Source of the DNA: Linderina pennispora
Lineage: Eukaryota; Kickxellomycota; Kickxellomycetes; Kickxellales; Kickxellaceae
Assembly (NCBI RefSeq): GCF_002104995.1
Contig: NW_024468260.1
Span: 186,001 to 250,000, forward strand
Reading direction: 5' to 3'
Length of the DNA stretch: 64,000 nucleotides
Part shown: positions 9,682 through 21,080 of the stretch, one piece after another
How positions within the stretch are numbered: position 1 is the first letter of the stretch
Layout of the letters: every line of letters starts with the position of its first letter
Notes under the pieces: model-generated
Databases searched by the model: none
Told to the model about the DNA's origin: nothing
What the model saw: the letters and a program-made list of their open reading frames with translations, nothing else
Translations under genes and position numbers: made by a program

Positions 9682-10905
9682 ATGGCTCCCACGGAAGGTA
9701 TCCCCGAGGTTGCGGCTGCTGCCGAGATCAAGAAGGACGCTGTTGCCGAGCAGCCCAAGTTGGACCTCCCTCACCTGTCCGAGGGCGAGGCGGCCAAGGT
9801 TGTGAAGCAGGTCAAGCACTACTTCACCGACGCGAACCTCAACCACGACAACTACATGGTCAAGAGCCTTAAGGAGGAGGACGGATGGATCAAGGTCACC
9901 CAGCTTGCGCGGTTCAACCGGATCCGCCAGCTGCTGGGCGTGCCGACCGATGCGCCCCAGCAGAAGAAGCGCGGCAAGCAGCCCCGCTTCGTCCCAGTTC
10001 CTGAGGAATTCATCCAGCTGCTGGGCAAGACAATCAAGGAGGGTCTTGCTGGCGAGGAGACGCTGGAGGTGAAGGAGGACGGTTCGGCGATCCGGCGCAC
10101 TGTCGAGTTCACGCCGTCGGGCGACTGGTACGAGCGCACTGTGCACTTCAAGGGCCTTGACTACGGCCGCGAGAACCCCGATCTTATCGACGAGCTGACC
10201 GACTTCTTCAGCGCCAAGGGCAAGGTGATGCTTGTGCGCCTGCGCCGCAACCCCAAGACCAAGGCGTTCAAGGGCAACGTCCTCGTCGAGTTCGACACCA
10301 AGGAGGCTGCCGAGGAGGTCTCGAAGCTGACTGACCTCGAGTACAAGAGCAAGAAGCTTGAGCCGGCTATGCTGTCCGCATACCACGACGAGAAGCAGGC
10401 TGCCGACGAGTATATCCAGCCCGAGCTGCAGAAGCCTGGCGCCGAGTACCAGTCGTTCGAGGACTACTGCAAGGCGCATGGCCGCGAGGTGCCGGCTATC
10501 CAGGGCGAGCGCAAGCAGAAGCGCGAGGAGCCCAAGGAGGTCGAGGTTGAGATTGAGTCGCTGGTCAAGTTCTCGGGCGTTGAGGGCGAGGTCGGCTTCC
10601 CGCAGCTCAAGGAGCTGTTCAACACTGTTGGACCGGTCCGGTTCATCGACTACGAGCGCGGCAGCCCCGAGGGCATTGTGCGGTTCCGCCAGCCCATCGC
10701 CAAGGAGGTCGTCGAGAAGAACGCTGAGGGCATCATGATGGACGGGCTCACGCTCAAGCTGGCCGAGGTTGATGAGGAGGCCCACAAGGCATTCGTGGAG
10801 CGCGCCAAGACTGCTGTCGAGAACTCGTCGGCGCGCGGCGGCAACGACAGGAAGCGCCGGGGCAACTTTAGCGGCGGCCGCGGTGGCAAGCGTGGACGCC
10901 ACTAA
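9682..10905 (+). CDS. LHP1: La protein (Lhp1/Ssb homologue), RNA polymerase III transcript chaperone
   Basis: 407 aa from the ATG at 9682. La motif at about 34-110 (QVKHYFTDANLNHDNYMVKS with the winged-helix aromatic residues, then DGWIKVTQLARFNRI), RRM1 at about 140-230, a charged linker, and a C-terminal xRRM-like domain at about 292-375 (SLVKFSGVEGEVGFPQLKEL, FIDYERGSPEGIVRF). The tail is RG-rich with a basic end (GGNDRKRRGN, GGRGGKRGRH), a likely nuclear signal. La binds UUU-OH ends of nascent Pol III RNAs. Codon use is strongly biased to GAG/AAG/CTG, suggesting high expression. A homologue of the La-related Larp7 type is less likely because the length matches genuine La. Confidence 0.9.
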   Translation: MAPTEGIPEVAAAAEIKKDAVAEQPKLDLPHLSEGEAAKVVKQVKHYFTDANLNHDNYMVKSLKEEDGWIKVTQLARFNRIRQLLGVPTDAPQQKKRGKQPRFVPVPEEFIQLLGKTIKEGLAGEETLEVKEDGSAIRRTVEFTPSGDWYERTVHFKGLDYGRENPDLIDELTDFFSAKGKVMLVRLRRNPKTKAFKGNVLVEFDTKEAAEEVSKLTDLEYKSKKLEPAMLSAYHDEKQAADEYIQPELQKPGAEYQSFEDYCKAHGREVPAIQGERKQKREEPKEVEVEIESLVKFSGVEGEVGFPQLKELFNTVGPVRFIDYERGSPEGIVRFRQPIAKEVVEKNAEGIMMDGLTLKLAEVDEEAHKAFVERAKTAVENSSARGGNDRKRRGNFSGGRGGKRGRH

Positions 10906-12314
10906 GCTCCCCCAGGACTTGGCTGGATGCGATATCGATATTTCTTTTTTAAAATACATGATGACATGGGAATGTAACCTCGCAAAAGTCCATGTGCGTT
11001 TGTGATGTGGGCAGGGGGACCGCCGACCGTGATCTGTGGCCAAGCCTTTTTGCTGGACCATCCTGTGTACTGACGTGGGTATCGGCAGATCGGGCCATCC
11101 GCGGTGGATCGCGCATCTATTTTGAAATTCAAAATCTTCTGGTAGATCTGGTATTCTGCTTGTTTTGTGGCAGGAGGGGGGAATTTCTGTTGAGCGCGTG
11201 CGAGGTGGCGGTGCAGATACTCAACCGCCTGCTCAAACCCGTTCTCAACCCCTTCTCCAGGGGGGTGCGTGCGGCTGCCATGCCAGGAGATAGAGTGGTT
11301 CGAAGCACGATCAGTGTATCGCGTTACACTAGGCCACTGTAGCCATTTCCGTTTTCAGACCACCGGTGCTTCCGGGGGAGCCGCAAGCTTTCGGACGCAA
11401 AAATCCTGTGCTGGCTGATCGCAGCAAAAGGCGACCGAGACGGTCCGTCCTCAGTCGTTTGCGCCGAGCAAAGATGAAAATACCTCAAAGTGTGCTGAAA
11501 ATGTGCAGCCAATTAAACTGGTCGGCGATCATTTACGCTCAAATCTGCTGCTTTGGCGTGCTGGCAGGGCAAACTTGGCGGCGGCGCGCGCTTTCTGAAC
11601 CTTTTTTTCCTCGTCGCTATTTTTCTTGTGCTATTTACTAAGAACCAGCTCTGCTTCTACATGCTCCTTCAGAGATAGGCAAACTCCAACCAGCAAGGTG
11701 CATATCAATTGACTTTTTCTGCTACGTGTGTCGTCTGCCTGGCTTTACTGCTGGCCATATACTCGCTCAGCGTGCGGGGGAGGAGACGTTACAGACCCTC
11801 GCCTTTCCAGACCCCTATATGCTACAACGAGGCGATTCTAATCGATATACCCTGCCTTTCCCCCTGTTACATAGCATCAGCATCACTCAAAAGGCGCTGC
11901 CATCTAGCTCGTCCAGCAACGAAGAAAAGGGGAGAACCTGTCAGACTTCCCCCTTCTCCTAACTCAACGCCATCTTTTTTCTTTTCGCCTTTATGTTTAC
12001 TCTGCACTGGTAGCTCTTTTTCCTCTACTGAAACGACGGGCCGCCCCTTCCTCCGTTTTTTCTCTCTCTCTCTTTCTCGTATAGCCCTGTCTATATCCCA
12101 ACCACTTTCTTCCTGGGAAGGAAGACGCAGCCAAACCAAAAGGGAACCCAGCTTGCCCTCCTTCACCGGTTATTATTATTATTATTATTTATATCGGATA
12201 TAGTAGCAACTGCTCTCTTTATAGACTACCCACGGTATTTCTACTCCACTCTGGCCGCACACCCCAACCAGCCAACTATACATCCTATACACACATCGTG
12301 GAGCGGACTTTGAG
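10906..12314. other. Long intergenic region, promoter of the LisH/LUFS regulator
   Basis: 1.4 kb with no supported gene on either strand. It becomes strongly pyrimidine-rich towards the downstream gene (CTCTCTCTCTTTCTCG near 12062-12077) and carries a (TTA)n microsatellite at about 12170-12190. Long promoters are common for fungal morphogenesis regulators. Confidence 0.5.
12170..12190 (+). repeat. (TTA)n microsatellite
   Basis: About seven uninterrupted TTA units in the 5' flank of the LisH/LUFS gene, 125 bases before its ATG. Confidence 0.85.
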
Positions 12315-15300
12315 ATGCAAGACTCGTTGCTGAACGCATACATCTACGATTTTCTTCGCAAAAAACGGTTGCTGAAGACCGCGCTGGCATTGGCCGAGGA
12401 GTGCGGCAACCTGCCACTTGCTCAGGTCGTGCCCAGTGATCCGCGCGTGCCTGACGACACACCGGCCGGCGCGGGCGCAGCAAAGGCGAAGGGCAAGGCC
12501 GACGGAGACGCAAGGGATGGCGCCAGTAGTAAATTCACTCCGCCGGCACATGACTCAGCGAGTCCGGCCAAGGGCGATGGAGCGAATCCCGCAGACCGGC
12601 CAAAGGGCAAGCCTGTGCCGGCCGTCAACGTGCCGCTAGACATGGCCAACACATTCCTGGGGAATTGGTTTGAGCTCTTTCATTGCATGGCACAGGCCTA
12701 CTCCGATCGCCAGCCGGCGGCCAATGTGCCCGATCTCATGCGTACGTACGTGCAGCACCAGCAGATGCGGAAGGGGCAAAAGCCTGCTGCCACACAGCTG
12801 AATCCGAATGGCAAGCGCAGCGGCTCACGGTAAGTTGTTTTTCTACCTTTGCATGCCGAATGCTGATGCGGCCAGGCAGGGAGAGGGGTATCCTGAAGAC
12901 CCCCTTGTTTGCAGAAGGGCACCCGTCTTGACTGGGGCTCGCTTCTCCCCAACTGTGTACAGGTGGGGGTGTTCAGAATCCTCAAGGGCCGCGTTACTTT
13001 CAGTGCCCGCTTTCAAACACGCCCCACAGCATCTCCTGTTTTCTCTCTTCCGTGTCAATCCCCGTTGTCATTTAATTTTGGCTAACAGAAACCCATCCCT
13101 TTTCTGTTTACGGGGGCAATCCCATGCCTTTTTCTGCGTATAGTGACGACGCGGATACAGCTGGAGTTTGTTCAGAGCAGGTGGACGCTGCCACGAAGCG
13201 GATACGGTCAAACAACGGCGAGAGCTCGCCGCAGAGTGCCGCGCTGGTGGCAAAGTACACACCGTTTCCTGATGGGTCTGATCACCAGCAGCAGCACCAG
13301 GAGCAGCAGCAGCAGGCAGCGACAAACGGCGTGCCGACGATTCCCCACGGCCCTGGCGTCAACATGCTCCCGCTAGGCGGGCACATGCTGTCCAACGACT
13401 ATACGCAGTATCTGTCACGCAGCCTGAAGGTTGTCAGCGAGGGCACGCAGGCTGCCGGCACAGCGCACCAGGCACATAGCAACGAGCAAGGTAATGTTGG
13501 GTCAACCACGTAATGCATGTCAGAAAGTGTTGGGGGATGTACAGGCGCTGTTCCCATATAGTGCATATATGAGTGGTCGCCAAGCTATTGTACCTTTTCT
13601 GGTCGTTTGCCAAAGTGCTCATATTAATTTCTGTGAGGTAGACCTGTGCCCTATTGTTCCATGTCTTGAGTAGCACTTTATTGTGCTTGTTTTATGCATG
13701 CCATTATCCGGGTCATAAACTTTTTGCTTATTAGTGTGCCATTGCCTATTTGTTTGTTTCGGCACCCTCTATTGTCTGCATCTCACTCACAGGCAAAACC
13801 ACAACAACATACTGCACTCTCGAGTCCCACTATACACAGTGGATAATTGATGGTTGAGGAATATCCTTGGCTAATACGAACTGTACATTCGCTTGTTACC
13901 CTTTCCGTAGATGTCCGAGTCAAGGTCGAGCCCAATTCATCGCCTGCAGCCCAGTTGAAGTCTAACAACAGTGTTTCAGGACAGAGTGAAGCATCTACAC
14001 GGTCGCCGCCTGGTCCGAAGCAGCAGCAGCAGCAGCAGCAGCAATCACAGCCGCAGGCGCAGCCACAGCCGCAACCGCCCACAGCGCCCCGGACGAGTGC
14101 TACACCGTTGAACGCAAAGATGACAGAGACGCAGGCGCAGCCACCGCCGATTAAGCACGCTCATACATTTGCATCCCCGCACGTAGCGAATGCCAATATC
14201 CCACGGCTTGTGCCAAATCAGCGCACGGTCAGCCAATCCATGGGTGGCAGTCCAAATGTATCGGGAGTCGCCACAGCACAGGCAGCTCAGCGGCTGATAT
14301 CGCCACCGCCGTCTATTACTTCGCCAATGATTCCCAATGCAGCTGCACACAATGATCTGCGCCGCGCATCGGTTGCCTCCATGACGTTTGGCATGCCGCC
14401 CCAGCCACACCAGCAGCAGGTGCATCCCGGCCAGCTTCAGCGTGTCGGATCGGTCGGTCCGCCTAGCCAGCTCATGCACCAGGCGATCCCCGGCAACTTT
14501 TCGGGTGCTATGCCCCAGCCAGGGATGGGTGCTCCGGGACAGGGCGAATTCAGCTTCAATAGCTCGTCAACGGTTCTGGCAGCAGCAGCAGCAGCGGCGG
14601 CGGGATACCCGATGGCTTCGATAGCGGGTGCCCCGAATGCTGCTATGCTTGCATATTTCCAAAACCAGCAGCAGCATCATCAACAGCAGCAGCAGCAACA
14701 CCAACACCAACACCAACACCACCAACAACAACAGCAGCAGCAGCAACAACAGCAGCAACAACAGCAGCAGCAACAACAGCAGCAGCAACAACAGCAGGCA
14801 GCGAACGCGGCTGTAACTTCACATCCAGAGATTAGCACAGTAGGCGCCCCGAGCTCGTTGCAGATGGACCAAGCATCTCGGCCACAGGGACAGCCAGGCG
14901 TGCCCACAAACCTGCCGCCTGGGATGCAGGTGCCTAATGCCAATCCGTTTGCGATGCTGAGCCCGCAGATGGCCGTTCAAGCCGAAAATCAGGGGTATCC
15001 GCATGGTGTTCCGTCTCAGACGCTTCCAGCCAACCAGCCGCAAGTGCAGCCACAGATACAGCCGCAGACGCAGCAGCAACAGCAACAGCAGCAGTTTCAG
15101 TTCCAGCTCCAGCACCAGGTGCCTGGGCCGCATGGTGCCATCCCACCGGGTCATATGGCGATGCAGCGCGGCGGCATGCTTGTAGGCAATCTCGGACCTG
15201 GCGGGATCCGGCGCCCTGGTACTGGCGAGCCCGACAATAGCGCACCCAACCAGGGGCTGATGATCATCTCGTCGGCACCAACTGCTTCAATCCCGACCTC

Positions 15301-16168
15301 GGCCCCTACACCTGCCACGGCTCCAAAGAAGGCGGCTGCGAAACCCAAATCACGCAAATCCACGAAGAAGGGGGCAAAGGGCGTAGCAAACAAGTCGCAG
15401 GCCACGTCGAGCCCCGCTATGGTTATGCCGGTAGGTGCGGGTCCCATGTCTGCACTAAACCCACCGCCAGCACCAGTGAACCGCAACAACCCGGCAGCCG
15501 GAATCGAGCGCGTTGCTTCCCCATACACTATTAAAAGTGGGGTTGTCAGTAGCAACAGCGGGAGCAGCGGTAAGGCTAGTGCCAGTCCAGCCTTGGCCAT
15601 GAAGGCGCAGCAGCAGCAGCAAGTGGCCAATGCCATTGCCACCAGTGCCGGTGGAACGAATCCAATGATGGGCGTGGCCAAGCCTAATATCAATACGCCG
15701 TCGCCATCGTTTGCAAACAGCAGCATTGCAGGCCGCAATCTGGTCATGGCCAGTGAGGGGGGTGATGCAGGTGAGAGCACGCTCTCGTCGATACTGTCGC
15801 AGCGGGGAAATCAGGCAGCCCAGCAGCTCCCGATTCAGATGATGGCTGGCACCACGCCTGGATCGACAGGCGACTTGCAGACAACGGAGCCGAGCGATTT
15901 TGGCGCCCTCCAGCTCAGCGACTGGCTTACCGACGGGAACGGGGACTCGCTCAGTGACATCTTCAACTTTGGTACGTCACTTGGCGACCAGCATGCGAGC
16001 AGTGCGCAGGCGATGGGCGGGTTCAGCCTGGGCGACGCCAACTTTGCTCATCTTATTGGCAGTGGCGGAATCTCGGGGGCGATGCCGATGCCGCTGAACA
16101 TGGGGACGACGTCGGCACCGGCGGATGGTAGCTCGGTGGCTCCTGCTGCCACACAAAACAATGTGTAG
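12315..16168 (+). CDS. LisH/LUFS-domain transcription regulator (Flo8/SSBP-like) with polyQ, 3 exons
   Basis: Exons 12315-12829, 13144-13490 and 13911-16168, total 1039 aa; phases agree across both GT-AG introns (GTAAGT...GCGTATAG; GTAATG...CCGTAG). LisH motif at the N terminus (LLNAYIYDFLRKKRLLKTA), then PLDMANTFLGNWFELFHCMA (about 107-126), the second half of the LUFS module shared by LEUNIG, yeast Flo8 and animal SSBPs. The remainder is disordered, rich in Gln, Pro, Ser and Asn, with a long Q/H tract encoded at 14666-14797, a basic AKPKSRKSTKKGAKG patch near 15340-15380 (possible NLS) and a hydrophobic/acidic C-terminal part (LQLSDWLTDGNGDSLSDIFN) resembling an activation domain. Flo8 proteins drive filamentous growth downstream of cAMP/PKA; the same role here is inference. 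Confidence 0.82.
14666..14797 (+). repeat. CAG/CAA repeat encoding polyglutamine/histidine
   Basis: About 44 codons almost purely CAG, CAA, CAC and CAT, encoding Q/H within exon 3 of the LisH/LUFS regulator. CAG and CAA are interspersed, and a CAACAC sub-repeat gives an HQHQHQH patch. Such tracts vary in length between strains. Confidence 0.95.
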
Positions 16169-16769
16169 ATTATGCTCGAGGAGGACTTGCAAGCTGCGTG
16201 GTTCGCCTTGGTTGTATAAAAGGAACAAACGCCTTAGGGCTACCAGTGGTTGCAGAGGAGGGGCCGCGCTTAGCATCTGGATATGGAGCCGGGCTATTCT
16301 AGATACCAAGCTGCTTTCATGTACTTGCTCTGCCCCTTCCTCTCCCCAAAAATCTAACCTCTCACTCTATTTCATCTATTTCTTTTTATTTCCGCTACCC
16401 CCTTCACCACCACAGTCCTAATAATAACACCTATGTATTACTCCCTCCTTTTCCCTCGCGTTGCTGCAGAACCGAGTTGACGTCTACATGCGCAGCCGAG
16501 ACAGAGGACCAGCGAGCCGTCGCCCAGACCCTGGCACGCGTCCTGCGGGCGCTTTGTCACAGGATGGAAATACTGACGAGAGCCTTTAATGCTTAATGAG
16601 AGATGGCGGCATATGGTTGCCCCAAGCTATCCCCGTCATCTGTTTCCACTGCCCCGAAACATAATCCCGTTCTATATATAGCATCCACATACAAGGCGAT
16701 ATTTGCAGCGGCGTGACATGTATGACGATTAGAAAATGCAATCATTGCGATTAGTTCGGGGAATTTTAG
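16169..16769. other. Intergenic, 3' UTR and upstream region of the PA-TM-RING-like gene
   Basis: 600 bases without a recognisable gene. A C/T-rich stretch at about 16340-16455 could be a promoter. No RNA gene seen. Confidence 0.5.
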
Positions 16770-18482
16770 ATGATAATGTATGAACGGGACATTTGTCTCT
16801 TGCGTAATGCGGTTGGCCTTGTCCTGCGCTCCATTTGTGATTTCGAATTGGTTGAGCAACTAGACGCCATGCATACGAGAAATGGCCATTTTTCGCATGT
16901 ATATGCTGCATGCCTGATTGAAAGACACTGCAGGTGGATTGCATATACACACGCGCTGGGAGTGGATGCGAATTGGCAGTTATTTATCCTCTTTAAACCT
17001 GAACGTATTTTTGCATCGTATTTATATATCGATTTTTCTCCATTCTATTTCACATACCTTTACAGCATCGCCTGCAAAAGATTTGTCGCATGGTTTCACA
17101 CAATATTGCAGGATGTCCTATTCGCATGGGCATTCCTAGCTGCAGCCCAAGCCCGCGCACCACTCGTATCGCTGACGGTTAGTGTACAGAGCAACGTAAC
17201 AAGCGACACCCAGCGCAGCGCCTATCAAGCAACATTCGATCGTAGCGACTACGCCTACCCACTACCACAAACGGGTCTCAGCACATTTGGCTTCGCAGGC
17301 GAGCTCTACGTGCCGGAATCTGCTGACTGTGCTGACGATGCAATATTGCGCACGGTGCGGAAATACACCAAGCCAGATCACCCAAACGGCATTGCATTCC
17401 TGCCGTACAAGAGCTGCCGCAGCGAGTGGGAATGGGTGCTGCACCAGGAAACCGAATCGGGGCGGGCAGCTGGCGCACTCCTGTACTCTATGAAAGATGA
17501 TGCAGCGCAGGCAGCCGAGCGTGCAGTAGTCGACTTGACCTACTTGCACACGCCTGTGTGGGTGGTGAATAATGTGGCAGGAGCGTACCTCATCCGGGTA
17601 CTGGAGCACGTATACGGAAACGCAAGTAAAGTGGATTTACCTCAGCCGCCAAACAACATCAAGTATGAGTATTTGCAAGACGACGTGAAGATGGCAGTGC
17701 GCATAGCGACTGAAGGCAGCCAGCTGACACACCCGCGCGTCTTCATCACTATCGGGCGGTCTGCAGCGGATGTGGCATCGGCCGACAGAAATTTCTTTCT
17801 GAAAGCTATGGTTGGTGTGGGTATCACTGGGATTGTGTGCTTTGTCATCGCCATGCTGGTACGCTATTTTGACTGTCTGAAACTCAGCCGGCATAGGGTG
17901 CGGGCGGGGCGTCGGTCGACCGAATTTCATCCACGCGCTACGACCATGTGGGCTCGCAATAGTGGACAGGCGTTCCGGGCACGCTCCAGACGTGCACGAC
18001 ACGCCGACGCCCATGGCCATCGACGGAATTCAACCCGACGCGTTTTGCAGCAAAGCGAGCTGGATCTAATGCCATTGCGCATTGTAACTCACCGCGATCT
18101 CCAGCCTCCTGATACCCTGGGCCTGCCAGGTAATATGAAGAAGCCGCAGATGGCGATTCTGCGGAGCAACGCATCCTGCCCACACTTGCCCCAGATGCCT
18201 GGCAGTTCCTTGGAGCTAGCCCGTGTGTATTCGGCGCAACTAGGCGAGCTTCCTAGCAAGGATCCGGTATTAACGTCGTGGGATGATGACGATGACGACT
18301 TGAATGAGTGTGCGATTTGTCTAGACGAGATACGTGAAGGGGATGTGGTGAGGGAGCTGCCCTGTCCGCATACTTTCCACAGCAGGTGCATTGATCGGTG
18401 GCTGCTGTTCCAGTCGTCGGTGTGTCCGTTATGTAAGCGCGATACGCTAATTGAGCCGCCAGCTGTCGAGCATGTGGCGTAG
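16770..18482 (+). CDS. Transmembrane RING-H2 E3 ubiquitin ligase with luminal PA-like domain
   Basis: Open frame of 570 codons; the true N terminus is unsure. A likely signal sequence ([16 protein letters not shown]) begins at 17112 just after a good acceptor (ATATTGCAG), so the initiating ATG is probably in an upstream exon that I could not place. Luminal part about 130-340 with Cys residues and an [15 protein letters not shown] core resembling protease-associated domains; one membrane segment at about 341-365 ([17 protein letters not shown]); a basic cytosolic linker; C-terminal RING-H2 with C514-x2-C517, C532-H534, H537-C540, C552-x2-C555. This is the PA-TM-RING plan (RNF13/GRAIL-like, vacuolar/endosomal sorting). 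An acidic run (DDDDDD) precedes the RING. Confidence 0.75.
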   Translation: MIMYERDICLLRNAVGLVLRSICDFELVEQLDAMHTRNGHFSHVYAACLIERHCRWIAYTHALGVDANWQLFILFKPERIFASYLYIDFSPFYFTYLYSIACKRFVAWFHTILQDVLFAWAFLAAAQARAPLVSLTVSVQSNVTSDTQRSAYQATFDRSDYAYPLPQTGLSTFGFAGELYVPESADCADDAILRTVRKYTKPDHPNGIAFLPYKSCRSEWEWVLHQETESGRAAGALLYSMKDDAAQAAERAVVDLTYLHTPVWVVNNVAGAYLIRVLEHVYGNASKVDLPQPPNNIKYEYLQDDVKMAVRIATEGSQLTHPRVFITIGRSAADVASADRNFFLKAMVGVGITGIVCFVIAMLVRYFDCLKLSRHRVRAGRRSTEFHPRATTMWARNSGQAFRARSRRARHADAHGHRRNSTRRVLQQSELDLMPLRIVTHRDLQPPDTLGLPGNMKKPQMAILRSNASCPHLPQMPGSSLELARVYSAQLGELPSKDPVLTSWDDDDDDLNECAICLDEIREGDVVRELPCPHTFHSRCIDRWLLFQSSVCPLCKRDTLIEPPAVEHVA

Positions 18483-18837
18483 TCCATTTAATTTAGCAAT
18501 AATGTCTTACACTACAAGGAAATGGACATGGGAGAAATGGAGCTGGATATGGATGTCCAAGGTGAATGCTCCCCGGCCGAGCCGACTCGGCGGACCAGCA
18601 TTCCTTGTTTGTCGCTCGAAAAATTCTCAGCTTTTAAAGGCTTCGGGCTGCGTATTCGTTTTCTTCTACACCTACATTCCGTTTTTTGCTTCCGTGCTGC
18701 ATTCCCGACATTAGCTGTTTTCATTCTTGTCCTCCAGCTTTGGTGTCCTTTCGCCTTGGTTATACTGACGCGTGCACGCGCGTTCTGCAAAGCACTTTTA
18801 TTGTAAACACCTTGAATTCCCTTTGCTTTTTCCGCGA
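18483..18837. other. Intergenic, promoter of the 18838 gene
   Basis: 355 bases with T/C-rich sequence (TTCTTCTACACCTACATTCC) before the next ATG. No gene seen. Confidence 0.5.
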
Positions 18838-19341
18838 ATGCTTCCGACAAAACGGCAGTTCAGGTCAGTCACGTATACACGCGAGAGCGAAATACACCAG
18901 CTCTCGTACAGTATTCCGGAGGGCCTGCCACACGAAGAGCTGTTTACGCCCGAAGGCATTCCGATCGTACAGCCGGTAGCCAAGCGTCCGCGACTCGTGT
19001 TTGAGTTTGCTGGCGGCCTTACGCATCAGGATCCGTCGGGGGACTCGACACCAGGTAAGGGGATTCTGGCACTACATCCTTGTCTAATGGCCAAGGCAGT
19101 AGGTATTGACGGGTGGGCTCCTTTTTTAGACGACTCAGTCGTTCGTAATGTCACGGTGGACAACGACCACCTCAAGCATTTGCTAGAAACGCAGTGCGCC
19201 GAGAATATCATTGAGCAGATCGCAGCCCAGGTACCAAACACGCCGGTCATCGAGCAGCCAGAGAGTGCAGAGGATATCCTCGTGGCAAAGCCTCAGATGC
19301 TGAAGAACCAGCAGATCACACTGCGGGTGAGTTGTCGCTAG
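18838..19341 (+). CDS. Unidentified protein, probably first exon of a spliced gene
   Basis: ATG at 18838 opens 167 codons. The product starts MLPTKRQFRSVTYTRES, has a basic KRPRL patch (about 50-54, possible NLS) and helical stretches in the second half. The frame runs into a strong donor (CGG/GTGAGT, 19327) a few codons before its stop, so a second exon is likely. One option joins in phase at an acceptor CAGTAG ending at 19445 and adds about 65 codons rich in Lys/Arg; another uses a frame continuing to 19624 with a Gln/Glu-rich end. I could not choose between them. No family recognised. Confidence 0.45.
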   Translation: MLPTKRQFRSVTYTRESEIHQLSYSIPEGLPHEELFTPEGIPIVQPVAKRPRLVFEFAGGLTHQDPSGDSTPGKGILALHPCLMAKAVGIDGWAPFLDDSVVRNVTVDNDHLKHLLETQCAENIIEQIAAQVPNTPVIEQPESAEDILVAKPQMLKNQQITLRVSCR

Positions 19342-19620
19342 AAGGGTGCGAGGAGACTGGACAATTCCGGAAGTTGAGCTGCTGGAGATCAAGTGCCACT
19401 ATTGGCGAAGAGTCGGACCTGGATGCAGCCTGCAGCAGCCAGTAGGGCTTAATGAGAGGTATAGCCGTTCTGGATGTCGTGGCACTGAGCTATCAGAAGC
19501 CAATGGGCCTGGATTTGAGTATTTTGGTTTACAAGAGACTGAGCAACCGCAAAAGCAACGGCAGCAAGAGACAGAACAAGATCGAACGCACGACACACCT
19601 ATATACAATGGATCTGGAGC

Positions 19621-20945
19621 ATGAGTATATCTACACCTGACACTGGTGGAGATACACAGGAAGCAGACGACAGCCGCTGCTCAGAGGCACCAGAGCAAGG
19701 TCGATAGCGAAGAAGAGGGGAGGAGGGGAGGAGGGGAGGCAGCAGAAGAGGGGGAGGATGACAGAGATGAGAATGAAGACGGGGATGACAGCATCTCTGA
19801 AGAGATCGAGGAACTGAAGGGCCTGATACCAGGTCTTTCTGATCAGTACAAGCTCTTGGGCAAAATTGGCGAAGGCACATTCAGCACCGTCTACAAGGCA
19901 ATCGACCTGCAGCACGACCGCTACGACAACCACAGCTGGGAGATGATCTACGACGATCGCTGCCACAGATGACGAAGCCTCGGGCCGGTTCCGGCGACCC
20001 GGGCGGCGGCGGCGATCGCACATGGTAGCCATCAAGAAGATCTATGTGACAAGCTCCCCTGCACGCATCGCCAACGAGATCGCCATCCTCAACGACCTGC
20101 GCGGCAGCCGGTTCGTTGCACCACTAGTAACCGCTATGCGCAAGGATGACCAGGTCATCGTCGTGTTGCCGTACTTCCCCAATGACGATTTCCGCAGCTT
20201 TTACATGACCCTGTCTATCGATGAGATCCGCTGGTACATGGCGTCGTTGCTTGAGGCCCTCAAGTTTTCACATCGCCAAGGCATCATGCATCGCGACATC
20301 AAACCATCGAATTTCCTCTACGACATTGGCAGGCGTCATGGTGTGCTAGTAGATTTTGGCCTGGCCGAGCGCGAAAATGACCAGGAGGCAACGAAGCATC
20401 GGTCACGGCATGCGCTGCAGATGGACTCGACGACGGCAGCACGCATATTCCGCAGCTTTGATATGCGCGGACGGCCTGGAATTCCACGCAAGGATACACG
20501 CCCCGGTCTGCGCGCCAATCGGGCAGGCACGCGTGGGTTTCGGGCTCCCGAAGTTTTGCTCAAAGTCGCAAAGCAGTCGGTGGCTATTGATATCTGGTCG
20601 GCGGGCGTCATTCTGCTGTGCTTTTTGACGCGCCGATTTCCATTCTTCCAGTCTACCGACGACACAGAGGCATTGCTGGAGATCGCTGTATTGTATGGAC
20701 GGCTGGAGATGGAGCGCGCAGCAGTGGCCCTGGGCAGGACGTTCTTGACGAACATCCCGACCGTCAAGGATCGCGGGATTCGATTTGAAAGCCTGATCAA
20801 GGCGTACAACCTTGATGGATTCCTTGTTATGCCGCCAGAGGCCTACGATCTGCTACGCAAATTGCTAGCACTAACACCCGATAAGCGTATCACGGCGGCC
20901 GAGGCCCTCGAGCACCCGTTTATCACGAACCGCCCCTTTGACTAG
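19621..20945 (+). CDS. CDC7: Cdc7-type (DDK) serine/threonine kinase, reading frame broken twice
   Basis: The kinase parts are clear: Gly loop GKIGEGTFSTVYKAID, catalytic Lys in VAIKKIYVTSS, then RIANEIAILNDLRGS, MHRDIKPSNFLYD, VDFGLAE, AGTRGFRAPEVLL and a C-lobe ending at 20945. The Gly-loop/insert/VAIK arrangement and the IYVTSSPARIANEIAIL string are typical of Cdc7/Hsk1, which with Dbf4 phosphorylates MCM to fire origins. Three frames are needed: 19621 to about 19700 (acidic N terminus), about 19700 to 19955 (Gly loop), about 19955 to 20945. Both breaks are +1. The first coincides with a GAGGGGAG repeat; the second lies in the variable insert between Gly loop and VAIK. No GT-AG intron fits either. 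Consensus error is the simplest explanation. Confidence 0.8.
19715..19739 (+). repeat. GAGGGGAG purine minisatellite
   Basis: Three near-perfect GGGGAGGA units inside the acidic N-terminal coding part of the Cdc7-like gene. It lies where the reading frame slips, so copy number or base calling here may be wrong. Confidence 0.75.
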
Positions 20946-21080
20946 AGCCATTCCTTTCTTTGTATGCTACGTCACTCACCCAGTATCAACATATTAGATC
21001 AGCATATCATGATGTGTGAAGGCATCAATGTGCATGCGAATCACACTCCCTTTTTCTTTTCTGAAACCCCCCGCCCTTGT

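Noticed and set aside
9643-11061. 472-codon open frame on the minus strand opposite the La gene
   Set aside because: A by-product of the strong codon bias of the La gene; Leu-rich translation without any domain.
14567-14943. Poly-Leu or poly-Cys proteins on the minus strand
   Set aside because: Frame shadows of the CAG/CAA tract.
15151-15780. Hydrophobic frame antisense to the LisH/LUFS regulator
   Set aside because: Ala/Gly/Pro-rich coding sequence read backwards gives false membrane-like segments; no promoter or homology.
18772-18837. Earlier start for the 18838 gene
   Set aside because: The upstream in-frame part lies in T/C-rich promoter-like sequence, and the ATG at 18838 has a better context.
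19621-20945. Programmed +1 ribosomal frameshifting in the Cdc7-like gene
   Set aside because: No known slippery heptamer or stimulatory structure is evident, and similar breaks occur in many unrelated genes here, so errors are simpler.
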